Position numbers and translations under genes: made by a program
The notes under the pieces: generated by a model
Databases searched by the model: none
What the model saw: the letters and a program-made list of their open reading frames with translations, nothing else
What the model was told of the DNA's origin: nothing
Part shown: positions 1 to 7,192 of the stretch, piece after piece
Layout of the letters: each line of letters starts with the position of its first letter
Numbering within the stretch: the stretch's first letter is position 1
Assembly (NCBI GenBank): GCA_958418185.1
Contig: CATZEP010000011.1
Span: forward strand, 1 to 28,122
Direction: 5' to 3'
Length of the DNA: 28,122 nt
Source: an uncultured Collinsella sp.
Lineage (GTDB): Bacteria > Actinomycetota > Coriobacteriia > Coriobacteriales > Coriobacteriaceae

Positions 1-633
1 CGTATCCATGCCGAGCAGCCCGATGCGACCATTCTGCATCTTGCGTACTCCGAAGTCACGACTTGCTCGCATCAGTCCTCCAAGATTGCGGCTAAGGGCC
101 GTGACTACGTCTTCTCCATGGATACGCGTTTTGTCTCGGTGGGCCAGTCGCTCGTTGCCGTCGAGACCGCCAAATACATCGAGGCTCACCCCGATGCCAC
201 CGTCGACGAGATCTTTGCATTTACGAATTCCGTCATGGACCGTGTGTTGCTGGGTTTTGTTCCTACGGACCTTGCCTTCCTTAAGGCGGGCGGTCGCTTG
301 TCCAACGTCGCGTTCCTGGGCGCCCACCTGCTCAAGATTAAGCCCTGCATTGAGGTAACGGGCGGTAAGTTTGTGGCGACCAAGAAGTTTCGCGGCTCTA
401 TGCTCAAATGCGCCCGCGCCTTTATTGACCACATGGTTGCGAAGGGCGAGATCGACTATTCGCACATTGGCCTGGCGTATTCGGTAGGTCTTTCCCAGGA
501 GCTGCGCGACGACATGGAAGTCTATGCGCACGACCTGGGCTTTAAGGACGTTACCTGGACTCAGGTCGGCGGTGTCATCTCGAGCCATTGCGGCCCGACC
601 GCCTTCGGTGCGGTGCTGACGCTTAAAGCGTAA
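1..633 (+). CDS. DegV family fatty-acid-binding protein (5' truncated)
   Basis: The open frame runs in from the left edge without a start, so only the C-terminal 210 residues are present. DegV proteins bind a fatty acid and, in Gram-positive bacteria, present it to the fatty acid kinase FakA as FakB-type partners. The fragment shows typical C-terminal DegV signatures: KAGGRLSNVAFLGAHLLKIKP, in which the GGR-S and K-P pattern lies near the lipid pocket, then a G-G-K-F strand, a K-K-F-R segment and the closing HCGPTAFG. An internal ATG at 118 is not the real start, because the coding frame with DegV-like sequence continues upstream of it. No fakA is visible in the window. The family call is confident; the lipid specificity is unknown. 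Confidence 0.9.
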   Translation, partial: RIHAEQPDATILHLAYSEVTTCSHQSSKIAAKGRDYVFSMDTRFVSVGQSLVAVETAKYIEAHPDATVDEIFAFTNSVMDRVLLGFVPTDLAFLKAGGRLSNVAFLGAHLLKIKPCIEVTGGKFVATKKFRGSMLKCARAFIDHMVAKGEIDYSHIGLAYSVGLSQELRDDMEVYAHDLGFKDVTWTQVGGVISSHCGPTAFGAVLTLKA

Positions 634-664
634 GACCTGGCGTCTATCGATTTCTATTGCCTCG

Positions 665-697
665 GCGGCGGGCGGGTTGCGACAACCTTCCCGCCGC
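665..697 (+). terminator. GC-rich hairpin after degV, possible terminator
   Basis: Two 15-bp arms (665-679 and 683-697) pair at 13 of 15 positions around a 3-nt loop, 31 bp behind the DegV stop codon. The sequence after it is only mildly T-rich, so this is either a weak intrinsic terminator or a transcript-stabilising hairpin. Confidence 0.5.
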
Positions 698-819
698 TCT
701 TGCGTGGGGCCAAATAGAACAACCCAATTGACCGCTAAACCGTTTCGCCATCATGCATATGGGCTAGAATGACTCTGGCATTTATGTAGCTAAAACCAAT
801 GAGAGGCAAGGTAGCGGGA

Positions 820-1638
820 ATGGCTGAGATGACACTCGAGGGTGTGGACGCTCGTCCCGAGGACTCTGCGTTTGCCCTGGGCCGCGTGCATTCGATTGAG
901 ACGATGGGAACGGTCGATGGACCCGGCATCCGCTTTGTGGTGTTTGTTCAGGGCTGCCCCATGCGCTGTGCGTATTGCCACAACCCCGATACCTGGTCGG
1001 TTAACGGCGGCACCATGGTGACCGTCGAGCACCTGATGGACGAGTTTCAGAGCAACCATGAGTTTTACCGCAGCGGTGGTATTACGGTGTCCGGCGGCGA
1101 GCCGCTCCTGCAGCCTGAGTTTTTGGCCGACCTGTTCCGCGCCATGCACAATAACCCCGACGGTCGCGTGCATACCTGCCTGGATAGCTGCGGCTATGCG
1201 TTCGATCCCAACCATCCCGAGAAGTTCGATGCCGTACTCAACGAGACCGATATGGTGCTGCTCGACATTAAACACGCCGATCCCGTCGAGCATAAAAAGC
1301 TGACCGGTTGCGATCCCGCACGCATTCTGGCGTTTGGTGATGAGCTTGCCCGTCGCAAGATTAAGGTCGTTATCCGCCACGTGGTGGTGCCCGGCATTAC
1401 CGATACGGTTGAGGAGTGCGAGGCACTCGGTCGTCTGATCGCTCCATGGCATAACGTGGTCGGTCTGGAAATGCTGCCGTATCACACGATGGGTGTCGTC
1501 AAGTACGAGCAGCTGGGGATTCCCTATAAGCTCGAGGGCGTTCCACAGATGGATACCGCGCGCATGCCCGAGCTGCGCAACGCCGTCATGATGGGCATGA
1601 AAAAGCGCCGCGCGGAACTCAAAAACGCCATCGGCTAG
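820..1638 (+). CDS. pflA: Pyruvate formate-lyase activating enzyme (radical SAM)
   Basis: The protein is a 272-residue radical SAM enzyme that would use S-adenosylmethionine and a [4Fe-4S] cluster to put the glycyl radical on pyruvate formate-lyase, in anaerobic pyruvate metabolism in the cytosol. The CX3CX2C cluster motif is seen at C46, C50 and C53 (GCPMRCAYCHNP), preceded by the family signature TVDGPGIRFV. TVSGGEPLLQ matches the SAM-binding GGE motif, and length fits PflA. An in-frame ATG exists at 799, which would add seven residues, and another at 829. I chose 820 because the GAGAGG and AGGTAGCGGGA stretch lies upstream of it, but the choice is not firm. A TAGAAT -10-like element lies at 765-770. 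No pflB is adjacent, so a neighbouring or distant target enzyme must be assumed. Confidence 0.92.
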   Translation: MAEMTLEGVDARPEDSAFALGRVHSIETMGTVDGPGIRFVVFVQGCPMRCAYCHNPDTWSVNGGTMVTVEHLMDEFQSNHEFYRSGGITVSGGEPLLQPEFLADLFRAMHNNPDGRVHTCLDSCGYAFDPNHPEKFDAVLNETDMVLLDIKHADPVEHKKLTGCDPARILAFGDELARRKIKVVIRHVVVPGITDTVEECEALGRLIAPWHNVVGLEMLPYHTMGVVKYEQLGIPYKLEGVPQMDTARMPELRNAVMMGMKKRRAELKNAIG

Positions 1639-1658
1639 CGATCCATTTTCGCCCCCAA

Positions 1659-1693
1659 GGGCACTCATTGGGGACAGACTTAAATGAGTGCCC
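1659..1693 (+). repeat. GGGACAG-loop hairpin (family IV, divergent stem)
   Basis: Perfect 11-bp arms (GGGCACTCATT at 1659-1669 and its complement at 1683-1693) enclose a 13-nt loop that begins GGGGACAG. It lies 20 bp behind the pflA stop. The loop motif matches that of the hairpins at 16049, 20720 and 26864, although the stem is unrelated. Confidence 0.65.
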
Positions 1694-1727
1694 CCGGACA
1701 CCAAGCTGATTGCCAAAGAGCCCCGTC

Positions 1728-1795
1728 AAGTTGCGGTGGAATAGTTCTTGTTTTTCGGCTTATGCCGCCCAAACAGGAACTATTTCACCGCAACT
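1728..1795 (+). repeat. Family I palindromic repeat, copy 1
   Basis: Arms at 1729-1747 (starting AGTTGCGGTGGAATAG) and 1777-1795 are complementary except for one G opposite T. The same arms recur at 21488-21558 and 22735-22805. A small inner hairpin (CGGC-TTAT-GCCG) lies at 1756-1767. The element sits in the gap between pflA and the serine hydrolase gene. Short open frames through this gap run across both palindromes and look like non-genes. Confidence 0.85.
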
Positions 1796-1888
1796 GCGTT
1801 TTGGACAGAGATGCGCAACAGAATCGTGCCATTTGGATAAATACGCTTGTGGTTTCTTTAAAGACACCTTAAACGCTGCTGAATATCT

Positions 1889-1916
1889 TTGGAAAGAAAT
1901 GCCTGCTCGGTATTAT
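1889..1916 (+). promoter_or_regulatory. Candidate promoter of the serine hydrolase gene
   Basis: TTGGAA (1889-1894) and TATTAT (1911-1916) are separated by 16 bp and lie 37 bp before the start codon. This fits a sigma-70-type promoter; it is judged by eye only. Confidence 0.45.
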
Positions 1917-1953
1917 GCTGCTCGTATATAAACGGTAGCAGTCAGGAGACCAC

Positions 1954-3051
1954 GTGCGAAACAACGCATCGCGGGACGAGTATGTGCCGCAGCATGGCAG
2001 CAGATATGAGACGAAGGGCACGCCTTCGCGTGGCCTCGCTGCCACTCGCATCCGCGTGACGAAGATTGCCGCCATTGGGATGCTAACGTTGGCGGTTATT
2101 ATCCTCGGAATTACCGCCAAAACCTACGCGTCGGAGCGAATGGCACACTCAGATGCGTCAACGGTACAGACGCAAAACGAGAAGGTTTCAAAGTCCAAAG
2201 CGTCGGCAGATCTCAAGACGAGACTTTCGAAGGCGGACTTCAACGATATCCCTTCGGGTGATACCGTTCAGACCTTCTCGTTGGTAGATAACAAGACTCC
2301 TACCTTGGAGGATGAGAGCCTTGCCTTGCTCCAGGATGCCCTGAGTCGGGCGCAGGAGCTAGGCGATGTGGGCGTGGTGTTCTACGACCTGTCAAGCGGC
2401 AAGGGCGTGACGTATAACCCCGATGTCGAGGTTTACGGCGCGAGTAGCTACAAGGCGCTCTATGCGTTGTACATCTGCGAATTTCTGGTCGAGACGGGTC
2501 AGGTTTCACTCGATGATTCCCTTGGCACCTATGGTGGCTACAACATGGGTTGGCAGACGGTGCGCGACCTGATCGATGCCGCGGTCGTTAATTCGGACAA
2601 CGATTCGTTTATTGCGTTACGCGCGGCGTTTGACCGTGTCAGTTACGAGGATTGGATTGCCAGTCTTGGCATCGATTACGATACCGCACTCGATCCGATG
2701 AGTGATTTTCCCACCTATTGCCCGCGCACCTCGGCCAAGTTGTGGCGCGAGATGAGCGAGTATTTGAGCCGTGATACCGAGACGTCGCAATGGCTATCGG
2801 ATCTTCTGGCCTCTACGACCCGGTCCTTTATCCGCGACGGCATTGCGGACGACCAAGCCCTGGTGCGCAACAAGGCCGGCTGGATTAGCGAGGATGGTTG
2901 CTATTCGACATGCGATGCGGGCCTCATCGATGTCGATGGCGACACCTACATTATGAGTATCATGACATCGATACCATGGAGCGATCGCTCGAGCGAGCTG
3001 GTGGCTGCGATTGCTAAGACATTCTTTGATACCCGAGCTGCGCTGGCCTAA
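1954..3051 (+). CDS. Membrane-anchored or secreted serine hydrolase, class A beta-lactamase-like
   Basis: The GTG start is chosen for the CAGGAG ribosome-binding site 6 bp upstream; the protein is 365 residues. Residues about 36-58 form one hydrophobic segment after a basic stretch, so the catalytic part should lie outside the membrane, behind a polar linker of about 70 residues. The C-terminal domain has the penicillin-interacting serine hydrolase layout: S164-S165-Y166-K167 as the SxxK nucleophile motif and S214-D215-N216 as the SDN motif. The third motif, usually KTG, appears as K307-A308-G309. Such proteins act on beta-lactams or, more often when unplaced, on peptidoglycan or peptide substrates. 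I cannot tell which; the KAG variant and the single-gene context do not argue for resistance. The fold is quite sure, the substrate unknown. Confidence 0.8.
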   Translation: MRNNASRDEYVPQHGSRYETKGTPSRGLAATRIRVTKIAAIGMLTLAVIILGITAKTYASERMAHSDASTVQTQNEKVSKSKASADLKTRLSKADFNDIPSGDTVQTFSLVDNKTPTLEDESLALLQDALSRAQELGDVGVVFYDLSSGKGVTYNPDVEVYGASSYKALYALYICEFLVETGQVSLDDSLGTYGGYNMGWQTVRDLIDAAVVNSDNDSFIALRAAFDRVSYEDWIASLGIDYDTALDPMSDFPTYCPRTSAKLWREMSEYLSRDTETSQWLSDLLASTTRSFIRDGIADDQALVRNKAGWISEDGCYSTCDAGLIDVDGDTYIMSIMTSIPWSDRSSELVAAIAKTFFDTRAALA

Positions 3052-3058
3052 CGTGTTC

Positions 3059-3075
3059 GTTTGACGAGGTCAAAC
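3059..3075. promoter_or_regulatory. 17-bp dyad upstream of mtnN
   Basis: GTTTGACGAGGTCAAAC has perfect 7-bp arms around GAG, and its TTGACG could be part of a -35 element. It lies between the hydrolase stop and the nucleosidase gene and may be an operator. No matching second site was seen. Confidence 0.35.
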
Positions 3076-3129
3076 AAAATGCTGGTACCATACCGTGGTT
3101 GAGAATTTCGTATAGGTTTGGGGAATGGC

Positions 3130-3870
3130 ATGGCTACCATCGCGATTATCGGTGCGCTCGAAAAAGAGATCATGCAGATTAAGGAAGAGTTGAGCAACGT
3201 TTGCATGGTACAGGAGGCGGGCTTGAACGTTGTGACCGGCGGGCTCGACGGCCTGTCGATTGTCGCCACGACGGCGGGTATGGGCACGGTAAACGCTGCC
3301 GCCGCAACACAGCACCTCATTAGCAAGTATGCTCCACAGGCAGTTGTGTTTTCTGGTATCGCAGGTGGCCTGAATCCCAAGCTCCATATCGACGATGTCG
3401 TCATTGGCAAATGCCTGCGCTATCTAGATACCGATACCGCGCTTATCGCCGAGTCTGCACCGGGGCTCGAGGAGTTTGTCTCGACGCCTGCGCTGGTCGA
3501 TATTGCCGCCGATGTGCTTGCTGAGCGTGGGTTTGTTGATGCTTCGACAAATGAGACCGCTTCGAACGAGGGTGCAAAGCAGTTCCTGGTCGGCACGATT
3601 GCCACGGGTAACCGCTTTGTGACGGGCGCCGCCATGCGCAACGACGCTATCGAGGCGACGCATGCCGATTGCGTCGGCATGGAGGGCGCGGCAATTGCTC
3701 ATGTCGCAACTAAAAATGGTGTCGATTGCCTGGTGCTGCGCGCTATCAGCGATAATTGTGACGAGGCGTACGATGCGATTTGCGACCGCGAGTTCGACCT
3801 GTTCGAGTATGCCCGTACCGCGAGTGGCATTACGCTCGATATCGTTCGCCGTATCGCTGCTATCTATTAG
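3130..3870 (+). CDS. mtnN: 5'-methylthioadenosine/S-adenosylhomocysteine nucleosidase
   Basis: This 246-residue cytosolic enzyme would cleave the glycosidic bond of MTA, SAH and 5'-deoxyadenosine, releasing adenine. It drains by-products of SAM use, including 5'-deoxyadenosine from radical SAM enzymes such as PflA upstream. The N-terminus MATIAIIGALEKEI carries the conserved E11. TTAGMGTVNAAAATQHLI is the family's glycine-rich ribose/phosphate-side loop, GMEGAAIAHVA contains the substrate-contacting ME pair, and RAISDNCDE carries the catalytic Asp. Length is usual for the family (about 230-250). I preferred the ATG at 3130, with GGGGA just upstream, over the in-frame TTG at 3118. The next gene follows after 38 bp, so co-transcription with engB is possible. 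Confidence 0.93.
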   Translation: MATIAIIGALEKEIMQIKEELSNVCMVQEAGLNVVTGGLDGLSIVATTAGMGTVNAAAATQHLISKYAPQAVVFSGIAGGLNPKLHIDDVVIGKCLRYLDTDTALIAESAPGLEEFVSTPALVDIAADVLAERGFVDASTNETASNEGAKQFLVGTIATGNRFVTGAAMRNDAIEATHADCVGMEGAAIAHVATKNGVDCLVLRAISDNCDEAYDAICDREFDLFEYARTASGITLDIVRRIAAIY

Positions 3871-3908
3871 CGCGCTCTTTTGTAAGAACCTACGACCAAG
3901 GAGTGTCC

Positions 3909-4499
3909 ATGGCCGATTCCATTAACTACCAGCTTGCCAAGTTCGTTGCCAGCTATGGCAAGGTTTCGCAGATTCCCGAGTCCACCTGCCCCGAGGTGAG
4001 CTTCGTCGGCCGCTCCAACGTGGGCAAGTCGTCGATCATGAACAAGCTTTTTGGCCGCAAGAACCTCGTCAAGGTTTCGAGCACGCCGGGCAAGACGAGC
4101 AACATCAACTTCTTCGAGGCCGACGACGTGCACTTCGTCGACCTGCCGGGTTATGGTTTCGCCCGTCGTTCCAAGGCCGAGCGTGACCGCTGGGCAGAAC
4201 TTATCGGCGACTTCTTCGACTCGGAGCGCAGCTTTAACCTGGTCGTGTCGCTGGTGGATATTCGTCACGACCCGAGCAAACTCGACCATGACATGATCGA
4301 CTACCTGCAGGGCAACGAGTTCAACTTTATCGTCTGCCTCACCAAGGCTGACAAGCTCAGCCGCACCCAGCAGGCCCGCCAGGCAGCGGCCATCAAAAAG
4401 CAGCTCAACGTCCCGGCCGAGAACGTAATCATCACAAGCTCCCAGACCGGTACCGGCATCGACGAACTTAAGCGCCGCATTGCCGAGGCCTGCCTCTAG
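3909..4499 (+). CDS. engB: Ribosome-biogenesis GTPase EngB/YsxC
   Basis: This is a 196-residue TRAFAC GTPase of the EngB/YihA/YsxC family, needed for 50S ribosomal subunit assembly. The G motifs are in order: G1 GRSNVGKSS at about 34-42, the G2 threonine in STPGKT at about 58-63, G3 DLPGYG at about 78-83 and G4 TKAD at about 145-148, with an SSQTGTG segment as G5. Length matches the family. The frame is open upstream to 3780, but that part overlaps mtnN in another frame. The ATG at 3909 has an AAGGAG site at good distance and gives the usual short N-terminus, so I start there. The gene follows mtnN by 38 bp and is followed by the palindrome at 4536-4582, which may end its transcript. Confidence 0.95.
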   Translation: MADSINYQLAKFVASYGKVSQIPESTCPEVSFVGRSNVGKSSIMNKLFGRKNLVKVSSTPGKTSNINFFEADDVHFVDLPGYGFARRSKAERDRWAELIGDFFDSERSFNLVVSLVDIRHDPSKLDHDMIDYLQGNEFNFIVCLTKADKLSRTQQARQAAAIKKQLNVPAENVIITSSQTGTGIDELKRRIAEACL

Positions 4500-4535
4500 T
4501 AAGGGCTCTTGGCAGGCAATAGTTTGCATCTATCT

Positions 4536-4586
4536 ATATCACCCCAGTGATAGTTGTTGGTACACTATCACTGGGGTGATATTTTT
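4536..4586. promoter_or_regulatory. Double-dyad operator/promoter of the DUF3990-HTH pair (also terminator-like)
   Basis: Perfect 19-bp arms (4536-4554 and 4564-4582) flank a 9-nt loop, followed by a T run at 4582-4586, so it could end the engB transcript. Each arm is itself a dyad: TATCACCCCAGTGATA at 4537-4552 and TATCACTGGGGTGATA at 4566-4581, centres 29 bp apart. A promoter-like TTGTTG (4554-4559) and TGATAT (4577-4582) with 17-bp spacing overlaps the two dyads. This is the layout expected for an autoregulated toxin-antitoxin operon. Confidence 0.7.
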
Positions 4587-4600
4587 GTTTGGAGGTCGAT

Positions 4601-5284
4601 ATGGAGCTTTGGCACGGGTCGGAGGTTGTTGTCGAGCATCCGTCGTTGGGTAAATGCAGACAATTCAATGACTATGGGTGTGGGTTTTATTGCACGCCAC
4701 ATGAGGAAATGGCAATGGAGTGGGCATGTCGGACCGAGTCCGATGGTATCGCGAATCGATATGAGCTCGATATGGATGGTCTTGCGGTCTTAGACTTGGA
4801 GTCCGGGGAGTTTTCAATTCTCAATTGGCTTGCGATTTTGGCTAACAATAGGGAGTTCAATGTTTCGACACCGCTGGCGCGCGAAGGACTTCGCTATCTG
4901 CTGGATAACTGCCTGATTGATATTTCTCCCTATGACGTAATTCGAGGTTATCGCGCCGACGATTCCTACTTTTCGTTTGCAAGACAGTTCGTTAACGGCA
5001 TGATCTCGCTTAGGCAACTGCAACTCATTATGCGTTTGGGCGATTTGGGCATCCAATACGCTCTTATGAGTGAGCGTGCGTTTTCAGCAATCAGATTCCG
5101 CGAATGGAGGCAGGCGTTGGGATCTGAGTATTATCCCAAGCGCTTTAAGCGAGAACAGAACGCGCGGCGCAAGTACCTGGAAACTGTGAATGGATTCGAC
5201 TCTGAGGGTGTCTACATTAGGGATTTAATGACAGGGAGGGTTGATTTAGATGATCCAAGAGTTGACGAATTGTGGACCGAGTAG
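4601..5284 (+). CDS. DUF3990 family protein, probable toxin with ADP-ribosyltransferase-like fold
   Basis: The 227-residue protein opens with ELWHGSEVVVEHPSLG and then NDYGCGFYCT, which resembles the YHGS and DFGxGFYxT pattern of DUF3990 proteins. That family is related in fold to ADP-ribosyltransferases; H5 and Y30 would be the first two of the H-Y-acidic active-site positions. The C-terminal half is helical and charged and not recognised. The ATG at 4601 is chosen because GGAGG lies at 4591-4595; an in-frame TTG at 4591 would overlap that site. The stop codon lies inside the next gene (35-bp overlap), which implies translational coupling. With a DNA-binding partner and the upstream double dyad, it is best read as the toxin of a toxin-antitoxin module. 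Toxicity and the modification target are inferred, not seen. Confidence 0.72.
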   Translation: MELWHGSEVVVEHPSLGKCRQFNDYGCGFYCTPHEEMAMEWACRTESDGIANRYELDMDGLAVLDLESGEFSILNWLAILANNREFNVSTPLAREGLRYLLDNCLIDISPYDVIRGYRADDSYFSFARQFVNGMISLRQLQLIMRLGDLGIQYALMSERAFSAIRFREWRQALGSEYYPKRFKREQNARRKYLETVNGFDSEGVYIRDLMTGRVDLDDPRVDELWTE

Positions 5285-5948
5285 AACATATCCCGTCTAT
5301 TACCTTGAGGATGCAATGAGCAATCTCGGCGACTGCTTCGACTATGCCGTGAACGACTATGGAGCGGAAGGGTCCGAGGTCGCTGAACTCTTCTGCCTGA
5401 GCGGCGTAGCTCGCGAGTTCGAACGCGGCAACGCATGGGTCGTATCGGGAAAATCGGGCGTTGAGTTGTTCGCGCTTATCGCTGAAAGGTCCGGCTATCA
5501 GAGCGGGTCTATACCGGATCGCACCTATCGTTTTGAGAAGACGCCAGAGTATTGGACAGGCTGGATACTGGCATATCTGCAGTGGCGTTTAGGGGAGTCT
5601 TTCGAAGACCTGCTGCATGTCGTTCCGTTTGACGCACTGCGCAGTCTGTACTATCCCTGGCACGAAGCCTCGGAGGAACGCGTGGCTCGCCTCGTCTGCG
5701 ATATGGCGAAAAAAGCGTCCAGGCAAACAAAACTTGCGTTAGCAAGAAAGAAGCTTAAGAAAACCCAACAAGACCTAGCATACGAATCGGGTGTGTCACT
5801 CCGCTCAATCCAAATGTACGAGCAGCGCCAGAGAAACATCAATGAAGCTTCGGTAACAAGCGTAAGAGCCATAGCAAAAGCCCTTCACTGCAACATCGAA
5901 GATCTCCTAGAGCCAATCTTCGAATACAAAGAAACCAGCGCAGCGTAA
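5250..5948 (+). CDS. HTH (XRE-type) protein, probable antitoxin and repressor of the DUF3990 gene
   Basis: This 232-residue protein has two parts. The N-terminal half includes YLEDAMSNLGDCFDYAVNDYG, FCLSGVAREFERG and GKSGVELF, a pattern I associate with partners of DUF3990 proteins but cannot name. The C-terminal part, about 155-222, is an XRE helix-turn-helix: KLKKTQQDLAYESGVSLRSI followed by a YEQ segment and a LHCNIEDLLEP end. The ATG at 5250 has GGGAGGG upstream and overlaps the toxin gene by 35 bp; a second start at 5316 with GAGG would remove 22 residues. Overlap, gene order (toxin first) and HTH domain fit an antitoxin that neutralises the toxin and represses at the TATCAC dyads. Codon use becomes A-rich near the 3' end, unlike the neighbouring housekeeping genes, a mild hint of transfer. 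Confidence 0.72.
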   Translation: MIQELTNCGPSRTYPVYYLEDAMSNLGDCFDYAVNDYGAEGSEVAELFCLSGVAREFERGNAWVVSGKSGVELFALIAERSGYQSGSIPDRTYRFEKTPEYWTGWILAYLQWRLGESFEDLLHVVPFDALRSLYYPWHEASEERVARLVCDMAKKASRQTKLALARKKLKKTQQDLAYESGVSLRSIQMYEQRQRNINEASVTSVRAIAKALHCNIEDLLEPIFEYKETSAA

Positions 5949-6096
5949 ACCAATATATTGCCAAGGTTTGTATCTAGTAAGCGCTCCTTACCAGCAAGAG
6001 TCCCTACCAATAGATAGCGGCTTAAAGGGCCGAAATCGTATGAATGGCGTTGCGACTTCCAAATGGGTGACTGCTGCTTGAAAAACTATAGAAATA

Positions 6097-6116
6097 GGGG
6101 CCGATTTAACGGCCCC
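6097..6116 (-). terminator. Hairpin terminator of the minus-strand secreted-protein operon
   Basis: GGGGCCG (6097-6103) and CGGCCCC (6110-6116) pair perfectly around a 6-nt loop. Read on minus, the hairpin comes 35 bp behind the 34-codon gene and is followed by a T-rich stretch. The rest of 5949-6150 shows no gene or repeat that I can recognise. Confidence 0.6.
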
Positions 6117-6150
6117 AAGCATCGCATAAATGGCATATACGTTTTATCAA

Positions 6151-6255
6151 CTATTTCTTGTTTTTAACCCATTTGCAGATACGCCAAACAAGCACTCCGA
6201 CGAGAATCCAAACGAGAGCGATCATAATGTCTGAGCGTGCAGGAATTGGGATCAT
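6151..6255 (-). CDS. 34-residue single-span membrane peptide
   Basis: This gene was found by reading the minus strand between the secreted-protein gene and the hairpin at 6097. The ATG at 6255 has a GAGGAAG site 5 bp upstream. The product begins MIPIPARSDIM, has a hydrophobic span at about residues 10-25 with three tryptophans at or near the interface, and ends in a basic tail (KWVKNKK). It follows the 6280-6795 gene by 24 bp in the same direction and precedes a terminator-like hairpin, so the two probably form an operon. It resembles small membrane peptides found as type I toxins or accessory peptides, but I recognise no family. The good ribosome-binding site, topology and basic end support it as real. 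Confidence 0.55.
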   Translation of the reverse strand: MIPIPARSDIMIALVWILVGVLVWRICKWVKNKK

Positions 6256-6279
6256 TGAACTTCCTCAATTGATGTGAGT

Positions 6280-6795
6280 CTAGTTTGCATAGGTGTGGAG
6301 CGTGCTGCCTTCCATGGTCGCTTGCAACACGGCGATACCGGACGTCATCCCCATCGATTCATAGTTGAGTCGATATGTCGCCTGTTTCGAGTTCCATATA
6401 AAGGACTCGTTAGTTACCGTACAGCCGATAGTCGTATAGTTTTGTCCCCAAGCGCTGGTAATGAGCGAGTTCGCTATCTTGATCTTGAATTCGCGATAAA
6501 TAAAAGGACTGTTGTAATAGATAGTCCAAGTTCCAGATGCGTTGTTGTAGTAACTGTCCCATATCAGGCTGGGTTCATTGGTTTTTTTAATTCCTATTAC
6601 TGCAACGGTCCCATCCTTAAGCTTGATTTGATGAGACTGCTCGGGACCTTTCGTTAAATCAAAATCTTGGGTTGCGCCAGAAATTGCGACAGCATCGCTT
6701 TCTGCAGCATAAGCAGTCGAAGGGCTAAACGAGAAACATATCGGTAATATCAAAAGTATCGAGAGGAAAAACGAAGCTTTGAGTGTGCGTAACAC
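6280..6795 (-). CDS. Secreted protein, DUF5626-like
   Basis: A 171-residue protein with a clear signal peptide: a basic start, a hydrophobic core with FFLSILLILPICF, and a likely cleavage after AYA near residue 30. The mature part has the pattern FDLTKG, then a DGT strand, GTWTIYY-SPF, then a G-C-T-V strand and ATYRLNY, which I recall as the DUF5626 layout; that family is small, secreted and of unknown function. An ATG at 6810 is in frame, but GGAGGTGG lies between it and the GTG at 6795, at proper distance for the GTG, so I use the GTG. Base composition (AT-rich) differs from the neighbouring genes, suggesting an accessory origin. It is followed by the 34-codon membrane peptide. Confidence 0.68.
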   Translation of the reverse strand: MLRTLKASFFLSILLILPICFSFSPSTAYAAESDAVAISGATQDFDLTKGPEQSHQIKLKDGTVAVIGIKKTNEPSLIWDSYYNNASGTWTIYYNSPFIYREFKIKIANSLITSAWGQNYTTIGCTVTNESFIWNSKQATYRLNYESMGMTSGIAVLQATMEGSTLHTYAN

Positions 6796-6944
6796 TTTGA
6801 CCACCTCCATACTGCGATGCCTAGTTAAATAGTAGCATAGATTAACAGTTTATTATGTAACCTAAAAAGCCCCTATCTGCCCGGCGCCCCTTCAAAGCGT
6901 GGGTCCCTGTAGACATCCTCAGCAAGGTAAACGCAGGGATGGTC

Positions 6945-6981
6945 GGGGTGTTCCCCTCAAAATTATTCCGCAGCGCGAAGG
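6945..6981 (+). repeat. Decayed half of a family II compound palindrome
   Basis: GTTCCCCTCAAAATTATTCC followed by GCAGCGCGAAGG resembles the left arm, TCCGCA motif and core of the intact element at 7053, without the right half. The surrounding 6811-7052 holds the promoter region of the secreted-protein gene and otherwise nothing I can recognise. Confidence 0.4.
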
Positions 6982-7052
6982 CCTCTCGTCTGTGGCTCCG
7001 TTGGAGCACAAGATTAAATCAGTGAATGCGACTATCCTGTCGAGGCTGTGCA

Positions 7053-7169
7053 GGTCCCTTTGGGGTTTCCCCTGAAAACAATCCGCAAATCGAATTGCCC
7101 CGTCGCGCGAAGCGCACGACGGGGCAATTCATGATCGAGGACGTTTTCAGGGGAAGCCCCAAAGGGACC
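7053..7169 (+). repeat. Family II compound palindrome A, 3' of thrB
   Basis: Outer arms 7053-7079 and 7143-7169 are 27 nt each with one T-G wobble. Inner arms 7092-7105 and 7117-7130 are perfect, around GCGCGAAGCGC. Between the stems lie ATCCGCA (7081-7087) on the left and ATGATCGAGGAC (7131-7142) on the right. It begins 24 bp behind the thrB stop codon on minus and may end that transcript. Open frames through it (7026-7211, 7032-7229) are mirror artefacts. Confidence 0.85.
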
Positions 7170-7192
7170 GGTGAGAGCAATGAGGCAGGGCG

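Noticed and set aside
1684..1931. Short plus-strand frames behind pflA
   Set aside because: They run through family IV and family I hairpins and have no ribosome-binding site.
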